Shown here piece after piece: positions 54,414 through 62,495 of a DNA stretch of 64,000 nucleotides (position 1 is the first letter of the stretch; the number at the start of each line of letters is the position of its first letter). Source of the stretch: Flavobacterium sp. M31R6 (GTDB lineage Bacteria > Bacteroidota > Bacteroidia > Flavobacteriales > Flavobacteriaceae); NCBI RefSeq assembly GCF_013284035.1, contig NZ_CP054141.1, positions 3,038,001-3,102,000 on the forward strand, in the 5' to 3' direction. Under the pieces are notes generated by a model that was given only the letters and a program-made list of their open reading frames with translations, searched no databases and was not told the DNA's origin. The translations under genes and the position numbers were made by a program.

Positions 54414-54959
54414 TTATCCTTTAATCCATTTTACCACTTCAGGATCTGTTGGTAATGTTTTTGGAGAAATTACTTTTTCCAATTCGCCTTTTTCATTGAT
54501 AAGGTATTTTTGAAAATTCCATTGTACTTCAGAATCCTGTAAACCATTTTTAGATTTTTGGGTCAAAAATTGATAAACGGCACACATGTCAGCTCCTTTT
54601 ACAGAAACTTTGTCCATCATTGGAAAAGTAACTCCATAATTTTGTTGACAAAAAGTGGCAATTTCTTCTTTAGTTCCAGGTTCTTGCGAAGCAAAATTAT
54701 TGGCTGGAAAGCCTACAATCACAAAACCTTTAGATCCATATTCTTTATATAAAGCTTCGAGATCCTTGTACTGAGGTGTCAAACCACATTTTGAAGCCGT
54801 ATTGACAATCATTACTTTTTTGCCTTTTAGTGTGGAAAAATCAAAAGTCTTACCGTATAAGTCTTCTACTTTGAATTGATAAATGTTTTGTTTCACTTGA
54901 GCTTGAATTTGGATACTTAAAAAGAACATCACGCAGATTGCTACTACTATTTTTTTCAT
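54414..54959 (-). CDS. Glutathione peroxidase-family thiol peroxidase, exported
   Basis: A 181-residue protein with a signal peptide ending QIQAQ, so it acts in the periplasm. The active-site set of Cys-type glutathione peroxidases is present: Cys58 in NTASKCGLT, Gln92 in FASQEPG, and the Trp/Asn pair in VQWNFQKYL near 143-151. A second cysteine, Cys104 (TFCQQ), could be the resolving residue, making a thioredoxin-dependent peroxidase likely. It reduces hydrogen peroxide or lipid hydroperoxides. Cytoplasmic paralogs are more usual; export is a small oddity. Confidence 0.92.
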   Translation of the reverse strand: MKKIVVAICVMFFLSIQIQAQVKQNIYQFKVEDLYGKTFDFSTLKGKKVMIVNTASKCGLTPQYKDLEALYKEYGSKGFVIVGFPANNFASQEPGTKEEIATFCQQNYGVTFPMMDKVSVKGADMCAVYQFLTQKSKNGLQDSEVQWNFQKYLINEKGELEKVISPKTLPTDPEVVKWIKG

Positions 54960-55040
54960 ATGTTTTATTTTTATATAAAATTACGCATTTATTTGTGTTA
55001 TCATAAATTATTTTACTTGAACAAAAGTTAATTAAAAAAG

Positions 55041-55072
55041 AAAACCCAGTATCAATAAAGCTTCTGGGTTTT
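55041..55072 (-). terminator. Terminator of the DUF4331/TonB-receptor cluster
   Basis: AAAACCCAG and CTGGGTTTT form the stem; on the minus strand it is followed by TTTTCTTTTTT. It lies just after the TonB receptor stop codon. Confidence 0.8.
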
Positions 55073-55095
55073 CAAACAAACAAATTAAATTAGGA

Positions 55096-57309
55096 CTAAA
55101 ATTTATAGATAACTCCAATTTTCAAGAAAAATGGCGTTCCTGGTGTAAAATGAATTTCTTCCACGCTGGCGGTTTCGTTCTTTAATCTGGATTCTGTGGC
55201 AAACTGAGTTTCATTCCATTCCGAGTTAAATAAATTTTCAACCGATACGCCAAAAACTATTTTTTTGAAAGTATAATTGACATTGAAATCGGTTATAAAA
55301 TAGCCTTTTGCCACTATCGAATTGTCTTCGTTGGCTGGGCGGTCATTCATATAGCGATAACGTAATCCCCCTGAAAACTTTTTCCAATTTTGAAAACTTA
55401 ACCCACCGGTCGAGGTAAAGCCTGGAGCCAGCGGAATGTAATTCTGTCCACTTGGTTCATTAATGCTTCTGGCATGCGTATAATTAGCATCAAAATTGAA
55501 AAAGAAATAATTATTTAACTGATAACGAATACCTAAATCAAAACCAGCTCTACTCGTTTCTCCACTTGGTTCTACAACTCCCGCATCCCCTACATATACA
55601 AACTCCTGTTGCAAATACAAATACCACAAAGCCGAATTGACAATTAACCTGGGAAAAGGTTTCCATATTGTACCAATATCTGTCCCGATTGCTGTTGGCA
55701 AAATTTCATTTCCATTATTTGCTATCACAACTCTGGCATCATTCGAGTGAAAACCTGTTCCGGCTTTAAGATAAAATTGCAAATCATTATTTTGTGAATA
55801 AACAAAATTCAATTTTGGGGACACTTTTACTTGACTCTCTGTCTGTGTCTTGTAATTCCCCGCCAACTTATCCTGATAACCGAATTTAAAATAATCCAAT
55901 CGAACTGCAGGATTGATCAACCATTTGCCCAAACGAATCTCTGTATTCAAATAACTAAAAACATTTGACTCATCTATATCTCCCAATTTGATTGCTTCCA
56001 AAGTGGTACTTCTATTCAACGTATGGGACAATTCAGTATCTGTTGTCGCATCGTTTCTAACGCCAAAACCCAATTGAAATAACAAATCAACCGATTCTTT
56101 ATTGATGTTTTTATTCAGCTCCGCATTGATTCCATATAAATTTCTATCCTCTTTTTGCTTAATCTGATCTCCATTGATAGGATCTTCTAAGAAAAAAGTA
56201 AAATTCGAAAACAATTCAAATTTATAATTCGAATAAAAGGTATTCGCTTTCAAAAACGTATTTTCATCAATTGGTTTGCGGAATGAAACATTAAAATTAG
56301 ATCTCGAAGTAACTCCTCCTTCGGTATCATCTACTGATCCAAATCTGGAAATAGTTCCATCATCCACCAAACGTTGTGGCACTTGACCTGACGCATCCCA
56401 CTTGCTGGTGAAGCGAGAAGCAATAATAGAAAACCGGCTATTATCTTCTAAAACAAATGAATATTTTCCGAACAAATTGATTCGGTTGAAATTTTGAGGC
56501 GAATCAAATGGGCCATCGGTAAGAATATATTCAGTGGCGATATAGGCACTTTGTTTTTTGTTGTTTCCCAAAAGATCAAACAAGCCCACCGTTCTAAAGG
56601 TATTAAATTGTCCAACTTCCACCCCAATGCTACTAAAATCCAGTTTTTCTTTTGTTCCAAAATCAACATATCCAGCCGTTGCAAAATCACCTTTACTTGC
56701 GTAATACGTTCCTTTTCCAAAATCAATTTTATCGACTGTTTCCGGAATTACAAAATGCAAATCGGCGTATCCTTGCCCGTGTGCATGCGAAACCATATTT
56801 ACTGGCATACCATCTACGTTAATCGCGATATCTGTTCCGTGATCGATATCAAAACCACGTAAAAAGATCTGTTCCGCTTTTCCTCCGCCAGCATGCTGAC
56901 CAATAAACAATCCCGGAACTTTTCTCAATATTTCCTGCGATGAATTTACAGGAGTCGTTTCCAAATCAATTTTTGAAATCACATTTATTGCTGATATTTT
57001 TGACTGAATAACAACTTCCTCCAGTTTATAACTATCACTTTCCATTAGAATACTTATTTCAGAATTCATAATAGTGTAGTCCGTTTTTTTATATCCCAAT
57101 GCGCTAACATTAAGAACATCTCCTACATTGGACTTATCGATACTAAAATTTCCAGTTTCATCAGTATGTGAATGTGTATTCGATTTTGGATTGGTAATAG
57201 TTGCATTTTCAATTGGTTTTCCATTTTCATCCATAACAAACCCTTTTTGAATCTGACTGAATGCATTTAAACCAAATAAAACCAGAAAAATTAGTGTATA
57301 TTTTTTCAT
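55096..57309 (-). CDS. TonB-dependent receptor of the DUF4331 cluster
   Basis: A 737-residue outer-membrane receptor: signal peptide ending NAFSQ, a carboxypeptidase-regulatory-like domain (about 20-95), a plug (about 115-235) and a barrel that ends IGVIYKF. The plug is rich in histidine (FDIDHGTDIAINVDG then VSHAHGQGYADLHF, about 155-190), which is suggestive of a metal-containing substrate. It is shorter than SusC proteins and has no SusD partner. The TPR lipoprotein gene lies 7 bp upstream, so the genes share a transcript. Substrate is unknown; control by the nearby ECF sigma factor is plausible. Confidence 0.88.
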   Translation of the reverse strand: MKKYTLIFLVLFGLNAFSQIQKGFVMDENGKPIENATITNPKSNTHSHTDETGNFSIDKSNVGDVLNVSALGYKKTDYTIMNSEISILMESDSYKLEEVVIQSKISAINVISKIDLETTPVNSSQEILRKVPGLFIGQHAGGGKAEQIFLRGFDIDHGTDIAINVDGMPVNMVSHAHGQGYADLHFVIPETVDKIDFGKGTYYASKGDFATAGYVDFGTKEKLDFSSIGVEVGQFNTFRTVGLFDLLGNNKKQSAYIATEYILTDGPFDSPQNFNRINLFGKYSFVLEDNSRFSIIASRFTSKWDASGQVPQRLVDDGTISRFGSVDDTEGGVTSRSNFNVSFRKPIDENTFLKANTFYSNYKFELFSNFTFFLEDPINGDQIKQKEDRNLYGINAELNKNINKESVDLLFQLGFGVRNDATTDTELSHTLNRSTTLEAIKLGDIDESNVFSYLNTEIRLGKWLINPAVRLDYFKFGYQDKLAGNYKTQTESQVKVSPKLNFVYSQNNDLQFYLKAGTGFHSNDARVVIANNGNEILPTAIGTDIGTIWKPFPRLIVNSALWYLYLQQEFVYVGDAGVVEPSGETSRAGFDLGIRYQLNNYFFFNFDANYTHARSINEPSGQNYIPLAPGFTSTGGLSFQNWKKFSGGLRYRYMNDRPANEDNSIVAKGYFITDFNVNYTFKKIVFGVSVENLFNSEWNETQFATESRLKNETASVEEIHFTPGTPFFLKIGVIYKF

Positions 57310-57316
57310 TTCTAAA

Positions 57317-58612
57317 TTACAATTGCTTTACTTTTTTTTCCAAAATAGGCCCTAATTCATAAGTGCTTCCCAATAATTCTTCTTTGATTGGCTTTACTTT
57401 TTCGATAATATTATTTGATTTATAAATCATTGCCAAGTGATATTGTACTTTAGGTTCAAAGGATTTACCAGCTACATATTTTTGGGCAATTTCCAAAGCT
57501 TTTTTCTTTTGCCCCAAATTTAGATACGACCAAGCCAATAAATCATAAGAATCTGGTGTTGGTCGGTGATCAATTTCGACTTTAGCGATTTCGAGCGCTT
57601 TTGAAGCGGTAGTTTTATCATCTGCATAAATCAAAACATTGTATTTATTGTACATCGCTCCGTAATTGTACTTTTTGAGCATTGAAAAATAAGCATTTCT
57701 ATTCGCCACTTCCTCTGATTTATCTCCACTGAATTGTGCGATTTGTGATTTCAATAAATAAAAATCTGGTGTATCATGTTTTTTGGCGATAGCCGTAATA
57801 ATTCTGTTCGCTTCGGTGGTATTTCTTTCGTGCGAAAAAACTATCCAGGCAATACCTTTCAAGGCATATGAATAATTAGGATCAATTTCCAGTGTTTTCA
57901 AATAACTATCATACGATTCCTGTATTCTGCCAGCATGTCCATAAAAATCACCTAAATTAGAATACGACCAGATTTTCAAAGTTTTATCATCATCTGCAAT
58001 GGCAATGTCTCTTGCTTTTTCCATAAAAGTAATAGCGGTTTTCAAATCGCCTTTATGATCATTCCATTTGGCCAAACGAATTAAATAATCATAATCATTC
58101 ATGTCACGAATGGCGTTTAGGTTTTTCAGAGCTTCAGGATAATTCCCCACTTCCATTTGCACATCAAAAAGTAATTTTTGGGTTTCTTTTCGGGCTTCGC
58201 CAATGGCTAACGCTTTATTGGCAAGATTCAAAGCTTCTTTAAAACGATGCTGGGAAATATAATTTCGTGCCAATGACCGAATGGTCGACACACGAGAATA
58301 TTTATAAGCTTCATTGTATTGTGTCAGCAATTCTTCGGATTTGTATAAATCTTTTATGTTTCCCGTATATTGAAAAAGAGTACCATAATTTGAGGCTAAC
58401 ATACCCAAATACATCTTTTGGTTGGGAGCCGCATCAATTTTTGTTTGCCAAAAATTAATCTCCCGATTGGCAAAATCAATAGATTTATTGTCTTTTATGT
58501 TTAGATATTTCTCATAATCCAAAGTGTTGGTTATTTGAGACGGTTTGTTGGTACAACTACTAATACATAGTACGAAGAAAGCCAATAATGGTAGTATCTT
58601 TAAATTTTTCAT
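57317..58612 (-). CDS. TPR-repeat lipoprotein
   Basis: I use the ATG at 58612 (431 aa); the longer frame upstream reads through a tetranucleotide repeat and would hide the lipoprotein signal (lipobox SSC, Cys20). The rest is a solenoid of TPR-like repeats: TIRSLARNYISQHRFKEALNLANKALAIGE, KIWSYSNLGDFYGHAGRIQESYDSYLKTLEIDPNYSYALKGIAW, and DSYDLLAWSYLNLGQKKKALEIAQKYV near the end. Likely a periplasmic or surface-anchored scaffold for the neighbouring receptor and DUF4331 proteins. It starts just after a terminator and a (TTTG)6 repeat, so its expression may be set separately from the DUF4331 genes. Confidence 0.82.
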   Translation of the reverse strand: MKNLKILPLLAFFVLCISSCTNKPSQITNTLDYEKYLNIKDNKSIDFANREINFWQTKIDAAPNQKMYLGMLASNYGTLFQYTGNIKDLYKSEELLTQYNEAYKYSRVSTIRSLARNYISQHRFKEALNLANKALAIGEARKETQKLLFDVQMEVGNYPEALKNLNAIRDMNDYDYLIRLAKWNDHKGDLKTAITFMEKARDIAIADDDKTLKIWSYSNLGDFYGHAGRIQESYDSYLKTLEIDPNYSYALKGIAWIVFSHERNTTEANRIITAIAKKHDTPDFYLLKSQIAQFSGDKSEEVANRNAYFSMLKKYNYGAMYNKYNVLIYADDKTTASKALEIAKVEIDHRPTPDSYDLLAWSYLNLGQKKKALEIAQKYVAGKSFEPKVQYHLAMIYKSNNIIEKVKPIKEELLGSTYELGPILEKKVKQL

Positions 58613-58620
58613 AATCCAAA

Positions 58621-58644
58621 TTTGTTTGTTTGTTTGTTTGTTTG
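58621..58644. repeat. Tetranucleotide tract (TTTG)6 next to a start codon
   Basis: Six perfect TTTG units (CAAA on the coding strand) end 8 bp upstream of the ATG of the TPR lipoprotein gene and lie downstream of a terminator. Tracts of this kind are prone to slippage and could alter translation or promoter spacing. Confidence 0.8.
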
Positions 58645-58657
58645 TTCGTTTTGAATT

Positions 58658-58698
58658 AAAAAAGCAGAGCAAGCAGTCCAAAACTCACTCTGCTTTTT
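58658..58698 (-). terminator. Terminator after the second DUF4331-type gene
   Basis: AAAAAAGCAGAG and CTCTGCTTTTT form an 11-bp stem around an 18-base loop with a T run on the minus strand, 10 bp after the stop codon. It separates the DUF4331 genes from the TPR/receptor genes. Confidence 0.75.
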
Positions 58699-58708
58699 AT
58701 ATAAAATA

Positions 58709-59263
58709 TTACCAAGCAGCTGCTAAGTATGGAAATGAAGCTGTAAATGCTTTATCATTTGCATTAACATGATCTGAAGTAAGTCCTGCATTTGATGTAC
58801 CCATTGGCCCACCAAAAATCAATAATAACTCTACATCGATAACATCATCCGCTAATGCTCTTCCTGTTAAAACATTGGTTCCATCAAAGAAAGTAGTTTT
58901 GGCAGTTTTAGAAACATTCAATACATCTGTAGCTAAAAGACCTGTAAATGCAGCAGCATCTTGTCCTAAAGCATTGGTAGTATAACCAGCATTTAATGCC
59001 ATCAACCTAGATTGAAAAACAGACTGATATTTGGCTCCCATCGCAGAAGGTATAGCCGCATTGAAATCATCTTTTGGTTGTCCCGAAGCAATAAAAACTG
59101 TGTTAATTGCTGGTCTGGCCATTTGATCTTGTTGTACATATGTGCCTGAAAAATCCATACTTTGCACACCATCATTAGTATTATTGTCATTATTATCGCA
59201 GTTCACCGAGATAAAAGCGACAACTAATGCAACAGTTATAATTTTGAATTTATTTGTTTTCAT
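58709..59263 (-). CDS. DUF4331-like lipoprotein, C-terminal-half type
   Basis: I choose the ATG at 59263 (184 aa), which gives a lipoprotein signal (lipobox SVNC, Cys22) and avoids overlap with the preceding gene. The body (QMARPAINTVFIASGQPKDDFN, DVLNVSKTAKTTFF, RALADDVIDVELLLIFGG, then LTSDHVNANDKAFTASFPYLA) corresponds to the C-terminal half of DUF4331 proteins. The N-terminal half is encoded by the gene directly upstream. Function is unknown; the Asp/His-rich motifs could bind metal. Confidence 0.72.
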   Translation of the reverse strand: MKTNKFKIITVALVVAFISVNCDNNDNNTNDGVQSMDFSGTYVQQDQMARPAINTVFIASGQPKDDFNAAIPSAMGAKYQSVFQSRLMALNAGYTTNALGQDAAAFTGLLATDVLNVSKTAKTTFFDGTNVLTGRALADDVIDVELLLIFGGPMGTSNAGLTSDHVNANDKAFTASFPYLAAAW

Positions 59264-59292
59264 ATTTATAAAATTTAGGAATAGTAAATTAA

Positions 59293-59946
59293 TTATTGTT
59301 TTTTCTTGGTTTCTGCCCAAATGTTTAATGTACTTGAAGTACCTAACATTGCTTTTGGAACTTCAACAACTATTGAAAGTACATTGGTTCCAGCAAAAGT
59401 GTCTGTTCCTGGATTATTAAAACCTGTTGCTGTTCCTGCTAGAATTGATTTGAATTGTCCAAGGTCAAAGAAGAATGGATCGTCTCTTGGTCCTGCAAAA
59501 AATTTCATTCCGTTTTGCGAAGCTGTAACAGGCATTGCTCCATAAGTTGAAATAGCTACTTCTCCAGAAGCTGCACTCGTTTTAATCGTACTGGAAGTTC
59601 CTGTAGTTATAGGAGCATAAGGTCCGAAGAAATACATTTTGTCTCCTCTTTTAATCGCTTGAATTACCAAATCTTCAACATTGTCACCCGTGTTGTCAAT
59701 GTTAATTTCTACCATCACATTTTCTTTAAATGTTGCAGCTCCAGTTGCATTTGGACTTAATAGTCCTTGTGTGTTTACAGCAAAAACCAAATTGTTGGCA
59801 TCTTGACCCTGGAAAGTGTACACATCTGTAATGTCACCCGCATCACCACTTGAAGTTCCTGGAGCATCAATGTGATCCGCTGCTACTAAAATTAAGCCTG
59901 AGATCACCACTAGCGACAGACCTAAAATCATTTTTGTTTTTTTCAT
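59293..59946 (-). CDS. DUF4331-like exported protein, N-terminal-half type
   Basis: A 217-residue protein with a signal peptide ending LVAA. The mature part begins with the DUF4331 signature DHIDAPG, followed by DAGDITDVYTFQG and, later, FFAGPRDDPFFFDLGQF, a motif that recurs in the family. The paired gene downstream supplies the C-terminal half. First gene of the minus-strand cluster, divergent from the ECF sigma gene, so it is a likely target of that sigma factor. Role unknown. Confidence 0.78.
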   Translation of the reverse strand: MKKTKMILGLSLVVISGLILVAADHIDAPGTSSGDAGDITDVYTFQGQDANNLVFAVNTQGLLSPNATGAATFKENVMVEINIDNTGDNVEDLVIQAIKRGDKMYFFGPYAPITTGTSSTIKTSAASGEVAISTYGAMPVTASQNGMKFFAGPRDDPFFFDLGQFKSILAGTATGFNNPGTDTFAGTNVLSIVVEVPKAMLGTSSTLNIWAETKKKQ

Positions 59947-59969
59947 TTTGTTATAATTTAAATAGTTAT

Positions 59970-59998
59970 AAAAGCATTTACGGGATTGGATGCGTTTT
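59970..59998 (-). promoter_or_regulatory. Inverted repeat in front of the DUF4331 genes
   Basis: AAAAGCAT and ATGCGTTTT face each other around a GC-richer ACGGGATTGG core, 24 bp upstream of the start codon in an otherwise very AT-rich stretch. It could be part of the promoter read by the divergent ECF sigma factor or a leader hairpin. No second copy was seen in the window. Confidence 0.3.
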
Positions 59999-60147
59999 GG
60001 TTTTAAAAAAGTGAATAAAAAATTAAAATATTCTTCATGTATCTGATTTACAGTTATTTAAAAACAAAATAAAATCATAATTTTATTTAAAAAAAATAAA
60101 GTTGTTGCATTAAGAAATATAATCTGCTATTTATTAATGTAATTGTA

Positions 60148-60155
60148 TATGTTTG
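60148..60155 (+). promoter_or_regulatory. Likely -7 element of the ECF sigma gene
   Basis: TATGTTTG fits TAnnTTTG exactly and lies 20 bp before the ATG at 60176. The alternative upstream TTG and ATG starts (60143, 60149) would fall inside the promoter, which supports the later start. Confidence 0.5.
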
Positions 60156-60175
60156 TAACCACTAAAAAAGATAAT

Positions 60176-60706
60176 ATGACTCAAGATGAATTGTTAGTTT
60201 TAATTCACCAGAAAGATGAAAAAGCATTTACCTATCTCTATGATATGTACTCCAAAAGTCTATTTTCGGTAATTAACGTGTTGGTAAAAAATAGAGAAGA
60301 AGCTGAAGATGTACTCCAAGAAGTTTTTGTCAAAATATGGAAAAATATCGATTCCTATAACGAAAGTAAAGGGAGGTTCTATACTTGGATTCTCAATATC
60401 GCCCGAAACACATCAATAGATAAATTGAGATCCAAAAATTTTAATGACAGTCAAAAAAACCTTTCTTCTGATAATTTCGTACATCTATTAGACGACAGCA
60501 ATAAACTGGTCAATAAAATTGATACAATTGGGATTCAGGAATTTGTCAAAAAGCTAAAACCAAAATGTATTCAAATTATAGATTTACTTTTTTTTAAAGG
60601 ATACACCCAACAGGAAGCTTCAGAGGAATTGGCCATTCCCCTTGGAACTGTCAAAACACAAAATAGAAATTGTATTAACGATTTAAGACTTTATTTGAAA
60701 TTATAA
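60176..60706 (+). CDS. ECF-type RNA polymerase sigma factor
   Basis: 176 residues from the ATG at 60176. Sigma-70 region 2 spans roughly 10-80 (FTYLYDMYSKSLFSVINVLVKNREEAEDVLQEVFVKIW, then GRFYTWILNIARNTSIDKLRS). Region 4 lies at about 120-175 (KCIQIIDLLFFKGYTQQEASEELAIPLGTVKTQNRNCINDLRLYL). It directs RNA polymerase to a small set of promoters. The anti-sigma gene overlaps its stop codon, and the divergent DUF4331/TPR/receptor genes are the obvious candidate regulon. Confidence 0.93.
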   Translation: MTQDELLVLIHQKDEKAFTYLYDMYSKSLFSVINVLVKNREEAEDVLQEVFVKIWKNIDSYNESKGRFYTWILNIARNTSIDKLRSKNFNDSQKNLSSDNFVHLLDDSNKLVNKIDTIGIQEFVKKLKPKCIQIIDLLFFKGYTQQEASEELAIPLGTVKTQNRNCINDLRLYLKL

Positions 60707-61488
60707 TGGATACAAAAGAATATATAGAATCAGGCATTTTAGAACTTTATGTGTACGGTTTACTCAGTGAAGCCGAAAACTTAGAAGTCAGTACTATGGC
60801 TAAAAATCATCCTGAAGTAAACGATGAAATCATTGCTATTGAAAAAGGAATTGTTGCATTATCGTCAAGCTTTTCTCCTTTCCATTCGGTTTCCAATTTT
60901 GAAAAGATAAAAGCCAAACTCGAACTGAAACATTCGGGTGTTATCCAAATGAAACCAAGAAATTGGTCCACATATATGGGCTGGGCAGCTGCAATAGTAT
61001 TATTGATTGGAATTGGTTATCAATACCAAAAACTGGGACAAACTAACAACCAAATTGTATCTATTGGTAATGAAAAAGAGAAACTAGCTAAAGAATTAAA
61101 CCTTTTAGATCAAAAAAATAAAGCAGCCGAAACTAGTCTGGCAGTAATTAGAGATCAAAAAAATACGGTAGTGGCCCTTAGCGGACAGGCAGTAAATCCT
61201 AAGTCATTTGCGAAAGTTTATTGGAATAAAGAAACCAAAATTGTTTATGTGGATGCCGCAGGATTACCTGAACCACCAAAAGGAATGGTTTATCAAGTTT
61301 GGGCTTTAAAAATGAATCCTTTAACTCCGACAAGTATTGGGCTATTAGAGAATTTCGATAGTAATAATCAAAAAATATTTGCAGTTGAAAATGCAGACTA
61401 CGCAGAAGCTTTTGGTATTACATTAGAACCCGCCGGAGGAAGCTTAAGTCCAACAATGGATCAATTATATACTTTAGGAAAAGTGTAA
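60706..61488 (+). CDS. Membrane anti-sigma factor, RskA type
   Basis: A 260-residue single-pass protein. The N-terminal cytoplasmic helical domain (about 1-75) would hold the sigma factor; a membrane helix lies at about 89-106 (YMGWAAAIVLLIGIGY), a coiled-coil-like stretch at 108-150, and the periplasmic C-terminal domain carries the RskA-type motifs SFAKVYWNKETKIVYVDAAGLPEPPKGMVYQVWAL and GITLEPAGGSLSP. Its start overlaps the sigma stop codon by one base, indicating translational coupling. It presumably releases the sigma factor on an envelope signal. Confidence 0.9.
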   Translation: MDTKEYIESGILELYVYGLLSEAENLEVSTMAKNHPEVNDEIIAIEKGIVALSSSFSPFHSVSNFEKIKAKLELKHSGVIQMKPRNWSTYMGWAAAIVLLIGIGYQYQKLGQTNNQIVSIGNEKEKLAKELNLLDQKNKAAETSLAVIRDQKNTVVALSGQAVNPKSFAKVYWNKETKIVYVDAAGLPEPPKGMVYQVWALKMNPLTPTSIGLLENFDSNNQKIFAVENADYAEAFGITLEPAGGSLSPTMDQLYTLGKV

Positions 61489-61524
61489 TTTTAATTTTAT
61501 CAGTTGAATTGTTTTCAACAAAAT

Positions 61525-61664
61525 AAAAAAAAAAAATGCTCCTTTTGGGAGCATTTTTCTAACTAACTAAATAACAACCAACCATTATTAGATTTTCCCC
61601 ATTTAAACTAACTTTAAACCTAACCTCTCAAATTTAAAATTTGTAAAATCTAATCAAATCATCT
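61525..61664 (-). ncRNA. Putative small RNA 1 of a three-member family
   Basis: Ends are predicted from a -24/-12-like element at 61676-61690 and the hairpin plus U-tract at 61532-61558, giving about 140 nt. It is the most diverged copy: TGGCAT instead of TGGCAC, and AAAATGCTCC in place of AAGATGCTCC. The middle contains GATGATTTGATTAG and the GGTTGGTTG words also seen in copy 2. No start codon with a conserved ORF is present. Confidence 0.6.
61532..61558. terminator. Bidirectional terminator: anti-sigma gene and small RNA 1
   Basis: AAAAATGCTCC and GGAGCATTTTT form an 11-bp stem with a five-base loop, with T runs on both strands. It ends the sigma/anti-sigma operon on the plus strand and small RNA 1 on the minus strand. 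Confidence 0.8.
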
Positions 61665-61675
61665 ATTAACAGATT

Positions 61676-61690
61676 ACAAACTCTATGCCA
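61676..61690 (-). promoter_or_regulatory. Sigma-54-like element before small RNA 1
   Basis: TTTTGGCAT, five bases, then TTGT on the minus strand. The GG-N10-G spacing equals that of the other two copies, but the -24 box has T for the last C and the -12 box has T for C. Confidence 0.4.
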
Positions 61691-61896
61691 AAACCTCAAT
61701 TAAAAACAAATTAAACCTTTGAAATACATTATTTTATATTAAAAATAAGTTTAACATTACTTTATTTGAAATACATATCAACTTAAAATTTGATCTTTTG
61801 AATATCATTATCAATAGTGTATTCAATAAATTCATTGTATTCAAATTCCAAAATAGCATCCGAAATCTTCTAGATTGATTTAATAGTTTTAATAGT

Positions 61897-62025
61897 AAAA
61901 AAAAGATGCTCCTATTGGAGCATCTTACTAACTAACTGTAACCGATAACTTTTATAGATACTCTGTAAAAACCAACTTACTAACCTATAAACACTTAGGA
62001 TAACCAAACCTAATAAAATCATCTA
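61897..62025 (-). ncRNA. Putative small RNA 2 of a three-member family
   Basis: Predicted length about 129 nt, from 12 nt after the -12 position to the U-tract. It ends in a 10-bp stem, AAGATGCTCC (61903-61912) with GGAGCATCTT (61917-61926), a four-base loop and eight U residues. The GTTAGTTAGTAAG sequence directly before the stem is shared with the neighbouring copies. Confidence 0.68.
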
Positions 62026-62036
62026 TAATCGTTATT

Positions 62037-62051
62037 TCAAACACTGTGCCA
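62037..62051 (-). promoter_or_regulatory. Sigma-54-like element before small RNA 2
   Basis: TTTTGGCAC-AGTGT-TTGA on the minus strand. It matches the -24 consensus TGGCAC exactly and has the standard GG-N10-G(C) spacing, with A in place of the final C at -12. Confidence 0.5.
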
Positions 62052-62233
62052 AAACTCAATTAAAGGCAAATAAAATCTACAAAATACATAATTTTAAACA
62101 AAATATAAGATTAATATTTCAATAAAATATTTTGAAACCCCTTTTTTTAAAAATAATCGATTAGCTAATCTTGTGTCAGTCTAGTCAAAATAAAATATGC
62201 GAAAGTGGCTTCTACAATTTCGTTATATTGTAT

Positions 62234-62356
62234 AAAAAAGATGCTCCATAAAGGAGCATCTTACTAACTAATTGTAATCGATAATTCTATAGATATTTGA
62301 ATGTAAACCAACCTACCAACCTAATCTACAATATCTTGGAGTCATAGAACTATCTA
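62234..62356 (-). ncRNA. Putative small RNA 3 of a three-member family
   Basis: Predicted length about 123 nt. It ends in the same 10-bp stem as copy 2 (62238-62247 with 62253-62262) with a five-base loop and six U residues. The middle contains a second hairpin-forming segment (GTCATAGA...TCTATGAC, 62341-62360) near the predicted 5' end, and the words GGTTGGTAGGTTGGTTT. Confidence 0.68.
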
Positions 62357-62367
62357 TGACTAACTTT

Positions 62368-62382
62368 TCAAACACCGTGCCA
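62368..62382 (-). promoter_or_regulatory. Sigma-54-like element before small RNA 3
   Basis: TTTTGGCACG-GTGT-TTGA on the minus strand. It includes the G that follows TGGCAC in strong sigma-54 promoters; the -12 box again has A for C. Confidence 0.52.
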
Positions 62383-62495
62383 AAATTCATTTAAAAGCAA
62401 ATTATATCTACAAAATACCATTTTTTTAATTAAACGTAAGTTTTGTATTATTTTAAAAAAAAATAAATAACCATTTTGACATGAAACAAAAAAAT

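Larger units (their letters stand above)
61525..62430 (-). repeat. Three diverged tandem copies of a non-coding unit
   Basis: Copies at roughly 61525-61735, 61897-62095 and 62234-62430 share, in the same order on the minus strand, an AT-rich block (GTATTTTGTAGAT-like), a TTTTGGCAC element, a GT-rich middle with GGTTNGT words and a closing GTTAGTTAGTAAGATGCTCC hairpin. No ORF is conserved between them. Confidence 0.8.

Noticed and set aside
61525..62430. Three hairpin-bearing units considered as integron attC sites or an IS remnant
   Set aside because: Each hairpin is followed by a T run on the same strand, units carry no cassette ORFs, and no integrase or transposase is present nearby.
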